Below, piece by piece: positions 23,594 to 27,310 of a DNA stretch of 27,310 bases (positions are counted from its first letter, which is position 1; every line of letters starts with the position of its first letter). The DNA comes from Oscillospiraceae bacterium (GTDB lineage Bacteria; Bacillota; Clostridia; UMGS1810), in assembly GCA_022769845.1 (NCBI GenBank), contig JALEIO010000119.1, forward strand, positions 1 through 27,310, given 5' to 3'. The notes under the pieces are model-generated. The model was not told the origin of the DNA. It saw nothing but the letters and a program-made list of their open reading frames with translations, and ran no database searches. A program made the translations under genes and the position numbers.

Positions 23594-24427
23594 TTATCCT
23601 CTCATATTATCAAGCAACGAATACGGAATTTTAAGGCTTCCGTATCCTGTTCCAATCTCAATATGTGGCTTCATTGCGCCGTGAAAATCCGTTCCGCCCG
23701 AAATGAGCAAATCAAGGCGCTTTGCCATATCTAAATATTTTTTCTGCATATCAAAAGTATAATCGGTATAAAATCCTTCAATTCCGTCAAGTCCCGCTTC
23801 TTTGAGGGATTTTAAAAAGTCAAAAAGGTCATCATCTGTGCGTTTCATCAAATGCAGATGCGCCGCAAACGCCTTGCCGCCTGCATTTTTGATAATCTCC
23901 ACCGCTTGTTCGGGAGTAATTTTCTGATTTGACGAATATCCGCCCTTGCCGCTCGACAAATACTTGTCAAACGCATCTTTTACGCTTTTGACATATCCTT
24001 TATCCATCATTACCCGTGCAAAATGCGCGCGACCGACAATTCCGCCGCCCGATAGGCGCTCCGCTTCGGCAAGGCTTACTTCAAAGCCCATTTTCTGCAA
24101 ATTGTGTTCAACCTCTTTGTTGCGCTCCAACCGCACCTTTTTTATTCCGGCAAGCTCCTTCTGCAAATTTTCGTTGCTTATGTCAATAAAATATCCCAAA
24201 ATATGCGTTTCGGTTTTCGACTTTGCCGACAGCTCAATTCCCGAAACCACCTCGATATTTTCTTTTTTACCCGCCAAAACCGCTTCTTTAACACCGTCCA
24301 CAGTGTCGTGGTCTGTAAGCGCAATCGCAGAAAGCGAATGTTTTTTTGCGTACATAACAAGCTCGGACGGCGAATATGAGCCGTCCGATTTATTTGAATG
24401 TGTATGAAGGTCAATAAGCTTTTCCAT
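23594..24427 (-). CDS. PHP-domain phosphoesterase (RNase AM / YciV-like)
   Basis: A 277-residue PHP-family metal-dependent phosphoesterase. Metal ligands are visible: LHTHSNKSDGS (His8, His10, Asp15), LTDHDTVDG (Asp39, His40), SGIELS (Glu65), THILGY (His75) and the C-terminal GGTDFHG. This matches the YciV/TrpH group that removes 5' nucleotides from RNA or cleaves 3',5'-bisphosphonucleotides. Family membership is firm; the exact reaction is inferred. The start codon lies one base after the stop of the S41 protease gene. No clear terminator is seen after it, only weak dyads. Confidence 0.9.
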   Translation of the reverse strand: MEKLIDLHTHSNKSDGSYSPSELVMYAKKHSLSAIALTDHDTVDGVKEAVLAGKKENIEVVSGIELSAKSKTETHILGYFIDISNENLQKELAGIKKVRLERNKEVEHNLQKMGFEVSLAEAERLSGGGIVGRAHFARVMMDKGYVKSVKDAFDKYLSSGKGGYSSNQKITPEQAVEIIKNAGGKAFAAHLHLMKRTDDDLFDFLKSLKEAGLDGIEGFYTDYTFDMQKKYLDMAKRLDLLISGGTDFHGAMKPHIEIGTGYGSLKIPYSLLDNMRG

Positions 24428-24428
24428 A

Positions 24429-25967
24429 CTAATTTTCCGCCTTGTATTTTTTCATATACTCTTTTGTTGAGCCAAAATTAAACACTTCAACCGCCTTATC
24501 AAGCTGGTCGTCAAGTTCTACCTCGCACTGCTTTAAAACCTCCTCAATTTTAAGTTGAGTGGTAAAATCCAGCACACCGTAAGGGAAAAGTCCTGTCATC
24601 TGCTGAAAATCCTTGACCGCGTAATACATATTTTCGTCAAATTCGTCATTTGGAATTTCAACATAAAATCCAAGCGCGTCAAGACGCTGTTTAAAGCACA
24701 AAACGTCCTCTCCGGTATCTCCCTGCGACAAAACTCTGTTATGAACAAGCGGCGCGTAAAATTTTCTGTCATATTTTTCAACGCGGTTTTTAAGGTAAAT
24801 ATCAGGCGTAATTCCCACACCGTTTATGTGGCGTCCTCCTGCGGTCAGATATTCCGAATCGGTAAGCCTTACGCCGCCGCCCGAAATAATTCTGCTTACA
24901 ATCTGCTTTGTACCCTTGCCGTAAGATTGCTCGCCGATTACAATGCCCACGCCTGTATCCTGTACCGCGCCCGCAAAAGCTTCAGACGCGCTTGCACTGT
25001 TGCCGTTTACAAGGGCAATTATGTCATATTTGGGATTTTCAAGCTCCGAGTAAAACGAAAAATTCTTTGCCGGGTCTTTATACTCAAACGAAATAATCGG
25101 TCCTTTCGGGAAAACCATATTTCCTATTTCCACAAGCTCCGCAAGCGAACCGCCGGGATTATTTCGCAAGTCAAAAATCACCTTTGTAATGCCGAGAGAA
25201 TCAAAATATTCCAAAGCTTCGGCAATAAATTCCGAGCTGTGTCCCTCAAACGAATATAAAAGTATGTAGCCGATTTTGCCGTCTATAACATCATAAAATC
25301 CCGAATCGTCATTGACAATATCTCTTTGCATATCAAAGCTTAACTTTTCGCCGTCACGCAAAAGTTCAACGTTAACACTGCTGCCTTTTTCGCCGACAAT
25401 ATAGCTTTTCGCCTCGTCTATGCTCATACCGATAATATTTATTCCGCCAACGGCAATAATAGTATCGTCTTTTTTAATACCTGCGCCCGACGCCGGAGAA
25501 TTTTTTATAACACGGACTACCTTAAGTCCCTCGTCCATTGCCGTTACAATAACGCCTATTCCGTAATACTCATTGCTTATATCCTGCATAAATTTGTCAT
25601 ATTCCTCGGCGGTATAATATTCACTGTGCTCGTCGAGATTTGAAAAAATGCCTTTAAGTGCGTCGTCAAGATATTCGGGATGTTTTGCCAGAATAACGCG
25701 CAGCGCGTTTCGGTAAACGTCCTCCGCTTTAACGTCATATTTATAGGTTTCGTTCAGCATCTTGAGAGTGCGGTCAATAAGCTTGTTTTCAAAGGTGTCA
25801 AGATTAAGCTCGCCATCCTGTATATCCTCGCTTGATTCGGTATTGCTCTCACTTTGAGCCTTATCCTCCGCCGGTGCGCTTTCCTGTGCATAAACAAATG
25901 TAAAACTGCACGAAAACGCAATGCAAACTGCAAGAATAAGCGATAAAATTTTATTTTTAATTTTCAT
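24429..25967 (-). CDS. S41 family C-terminal processing protease (CtpA-type) with peptidoglycan-binding domain
   Basis: A 512-residue exported protease. Signal peptide at ~1-27, an acidic low-complexity linker (28-55), a PDZ domain (~133-215, YGIGVIVTAMDEGLKV) and the S41 catalytic core with FDLRNNPGG, NGNSASASEAFAGA and GKGTKQ. By spacing the Ser/Lys/Gln set is Ser326, Lys351 and Gln355. Residues ~425-490 form a PG_binding_1-like domain (LSQGDTGEDVLCFKQRLDALGF). Likely acts in the cell wall, processing envelope or sporulation proteins. Start at 25967, six bases after GGTGA; the frame to 25988 has no better site. It overlaps the upstream gene by 11 bases. Confidence 0.95.
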   Translation of the reverse strand: MKIKNKILSLILAVCIAFSCSFTFVYAQESAPAEDKAQSESNTESSEDIQDGELNLDTFENKLIDRTLKMLNETYKYDVKAEDVYRNALRVILAKHPEYLDDALKGIFSNLDEHSEYYTAEEYDKFMQDISNEYYGIGVIVTAMDEGLKVVRVIKNSPASGAGIKKDDTIIAVGGINIIGMSIDEAKSYIVGEKGSSVNVELLRDGEKLSFDMQRDIVNDDSGFYDVIDGKIGYILLYSFEGHSSEFIAEALEYFDSLGITKVIFDLRNNPGGSLAELVEIGNMVFPKGPIISFEYKDPAKNFSFYSELENPKYDIIALVNGNSASASEAFAGAVQDTGVGIVIGEQSYGKGTKQIVSRIISGGGVRLTDSEYLTAGGRHINGVGITPDIYLKNRVEKYDRKFYAPLVHNRVLSQGDTGEDVLCFKQRLDALGFYVEIPNDEFDENMYYAVKDFQQMTGLFPYGVLDFTTQLKIEEVLKQCEVELDDQLDKAVEVFNFGSTKEYMKKYKAEN

Positions 25968-27006
25968 TTGCTTCACCGTTCCCCACATAATTTATATAAC
26001 ATATTTTTTCCAGTCCGTATTCATCAATCATAGTAAAAAACACTGCTTCTTTGTCCAAAAGAAAGTTGTTTATTTTGTCAGCGGAGGATGAGGCAAAATT
26101 TTCATAAACCAAAAAATTTGAAAATGCGTCAAAGCCCGTAAGAGCGCCTTTTTGCGAAATGTCGGCAAACTCGCCCTTTTGATATTTTTTTAGGTTTTTA
26201 AAAATTATTTTATGTCCGCTTTTGTCGTACAAAAAAACGCTGCCTTTGTAAATTCCGCCGGTTTTAAAGCGGTTTGCCGCAAGCTTTACCGTCTCTACAG
26301 CATATGCCGTGTTTTCCTTTGCAAACACATAAGCGCCGTCGCCTTTTTTTAAAGTGTCACCGATAAGCAAAAGCAAATCGTTTTCCTTTGTCACAACCTC
26401 ATCGCCGGTAGTGAGCGATATTGTTTTTTCATTGCCCATCATAGACAAATCGCTCACCCTGCCGTTTATTATATTATAGCCGTATTTTGTGGCAAGCTCT
26501 TTGCCGAAATATGAAAGTTTTGTGAAAAATTCTTTTTCGCTTAAAACTTTTTTCGGGCGCATAAGATTTTGTCCGTCCGCGTTTTCAATATCTTCAAATT
26601 TTTCAAGATACGCCTCTATAAGACTGCGGTTTTCCGCCTTGCACAAGGCAAAATCGTAAAATTCATAAATCTTTTTAAGCCCGTCTGCCTTTAAAACAAA
26701 GCTTTTTGCGGCAAGACACATAAAATCTTCGTTTGTCAAAAAGCTTTCATTGTTTTCGTTTAAGTCAAAAACGCCGAAAATTTTTGCAGCCTTTTCATAG
26801 GTTATATTCTTTTCGGGCAAGTATTCGCCGTCAAAAATTTCAAGCTTTTTTAAAAGCCGTAAAAAATCACTGTTTTCTCCCGCGTCATATTCTATCGAAA
26901 AATCAACCGTTTTGTCGCCGATATACCTTGCGCAAAACACGTTTTCGCACAAAATCATCAGCATTATCGCAAGACATACAATTTTTCTTACATTCAATTT
27001 TTTCAC
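25957..27006 (-). CDS. Secreted protein of unknown function with degenerate SLH-like N-terminus
   Basis: A 349-residue exported protein. A signal peptide covers about 1-25 (VCLAIMLMILCENVFC); a Cys near its end might be a lipobox but the context is poor. Residues ~47-100 (LLKKLEIFDGEYLPEKNITY, EKAAKIFGVF) and ~155-182 (LSEKEFFTKLSYF) resemble decayed SLH repeats. The remainder is beta-rich (SLTTGDEVVTKEND, GDGAYVFAK) and matches no family I know. The start may be GTG at 27006 (AGGA close by) or TTG at 26997, which has AAGGTGA at the spacing seen in neighbouring genes. It lies six bases after argS and overlaps the S41 protease gene. Confidence 0.7.
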   Translation of the reverse strand: MKKLNVRKIVCLAIMLMILCENVFCARYIGDKTVDFSIEYDAGENSDFLRLLKKLEIFDGEYLPEKNITYEKAAKIFGVFDLNENNESFLTNEDFMCLAAKSFVLKADGLKKIYEFYDFALCKAENRSLIEAYLEKFEDIENADGQNLMRPKKVLSEKEFFTKLSYFGKELATKYGYNIINGRVSDLSMMGNEKTISLTTGDEVVTKENDLLLLIGDTLKKGDGAYVFAKENTAYAVETVKLAANRFKTGGIYKGSVFLYDKSGHKIIFKNLKKYQKGEFADISQKGALTGFDAFSNFLVYENFASSSADKINNFLLDKEAVFFTMIDEYGLEKICYINYVGNGEANEN

Positions 27007-27012
27007 CTTATC

Positions 27013-27310
27013 CTACATTTTTTCGGGTGCGCTGATGCCAAGAATGTCTAAAACATTTTTAATAACCGTTTTTACCGCCGTAATAAGATACAGCCTTGCA
27101 AGCGTAAGATTTTTGTCCTCGCCCTTAACTCTGCATTTCGGAGCATTGTAAAACGAATGGAAAAGCGACGCCAAATCAAGCACATATCGTGTAATTCGGC
27201 TCGGGTCGTTGTTTTCGGCGCAAATGCAGATTTCATTGGGAAGCATTGCGATTTTCGCCATTAAATCTTCCTCTTCCTGTTCCTTCAAAACGGTCAAATC
27301 AGCATTCTCG
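27013..27310 (-). CDS. argS: Arginyl-tRNA synthetase, C-terminal part (5' end outside window)
   Basis: Only the last ~99 residues are present; the frame is open to the window edge (ENADLTVLKEQEE...). This is the DALR anticodon-binding domain of class I ArgRS: SRITRYVLDLASLFHSFYN, LARLYLITAVKTVIKNVLDI and the usual end GISAPEKM. A TTG at 27297 is internal, not a start. It heads a minus-strand run with the secreted protein, the S41 protease and the PHP phosphoesterase. Confidence 0.96.
   Translation of the reverse strand, partial: ENADLTVLKEQEEEDLMAKIAMLPNEICICAENNDPSRITRYVLDLASLFHSFYNAPKCRVKGEDKNLTLARLYLITAVKTVIKNVLDILGISAPEKM

Overview
The window looks like about 27 kb of chromosome from an anaerobic, low-to-moderate GC member of the Clostridia (Firmicutes), probably an uncultured gut lineage. 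The basis is an oxygen-sensitive class III ribonucleotide reductase with its radical-SAM activase, strong AGGAGG/GAGGTGA ribosome binding sites, frequent GTG/TTG starts, the pairs rplS-lepB and lepA-hemW, a zinc-type L31, S-layer-homology (SLH) surface proteins and a YrzB-like DUF1292 protein. No rRNA, tRNA, transposase, phage gene or CRISPR array is visible. Species cannot be told from the sequence alone.

Layout. 1-2343 (+): nrdD (5' end cut by the window edge) and nrdG, followed by three tandem copies of a ~113-bp structured intergenic repeat and a bidirectional terminator. 2711-4729 (-): a Gfo/Idh/MocA oxidoreductase and a TIM-barrel sugar isomerase/epimerase, divergent from an AraC-type regulator (4865-5731, +); together they look like a small inducible sugar-catabolic locus. 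5779-7550 (-): esterase, YebC/PmpR regulator, DUF1292 protein. 7702-8361 (+): a stand-alone protein with two SSB-like OB folds. 8470-16792 (-): response regulator, histidine kinase, MacA-like adaptor with an apparently duplicated core, MacB-like ATPase and permease, then a 771-residue SLH protein; I read this as a signal-controlled envelope export module. 16973-21517: translation genes rpmE (-), rplS, lepB, lepA, hemW (+), ending with a partial fourth copy of the repeat. 21602-23492: a HAD-type hydrolase divergent from a second AraC-type regulator. 23594-27310 (-): argS (5' end missing), a secreted SLH-like protein, an S41 (CtpA-type) protease with a peptidoglycan-binding tail, and a PHP-domain phosphoesterase, packed head to tail.

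The most unusual items are (1) the interspersed/tandem structured repeat, always placed just before an A-tract terminator stem between convergent genes; (2) the adaptor protein in which lipoyl, hairpin and barrel modules all occur twice; (3) the two secreted proteins with SLH-like N-termini and unrecognised remainders; and (4) candidate regulatory sites: a tandem 11-bp-phased repeat ahead of the response regulator, and a 21-bp-phased direct repeat between the first AraC-type regulator and its divergent operon. Everything here comes from reading the sequence; no database search was possible.
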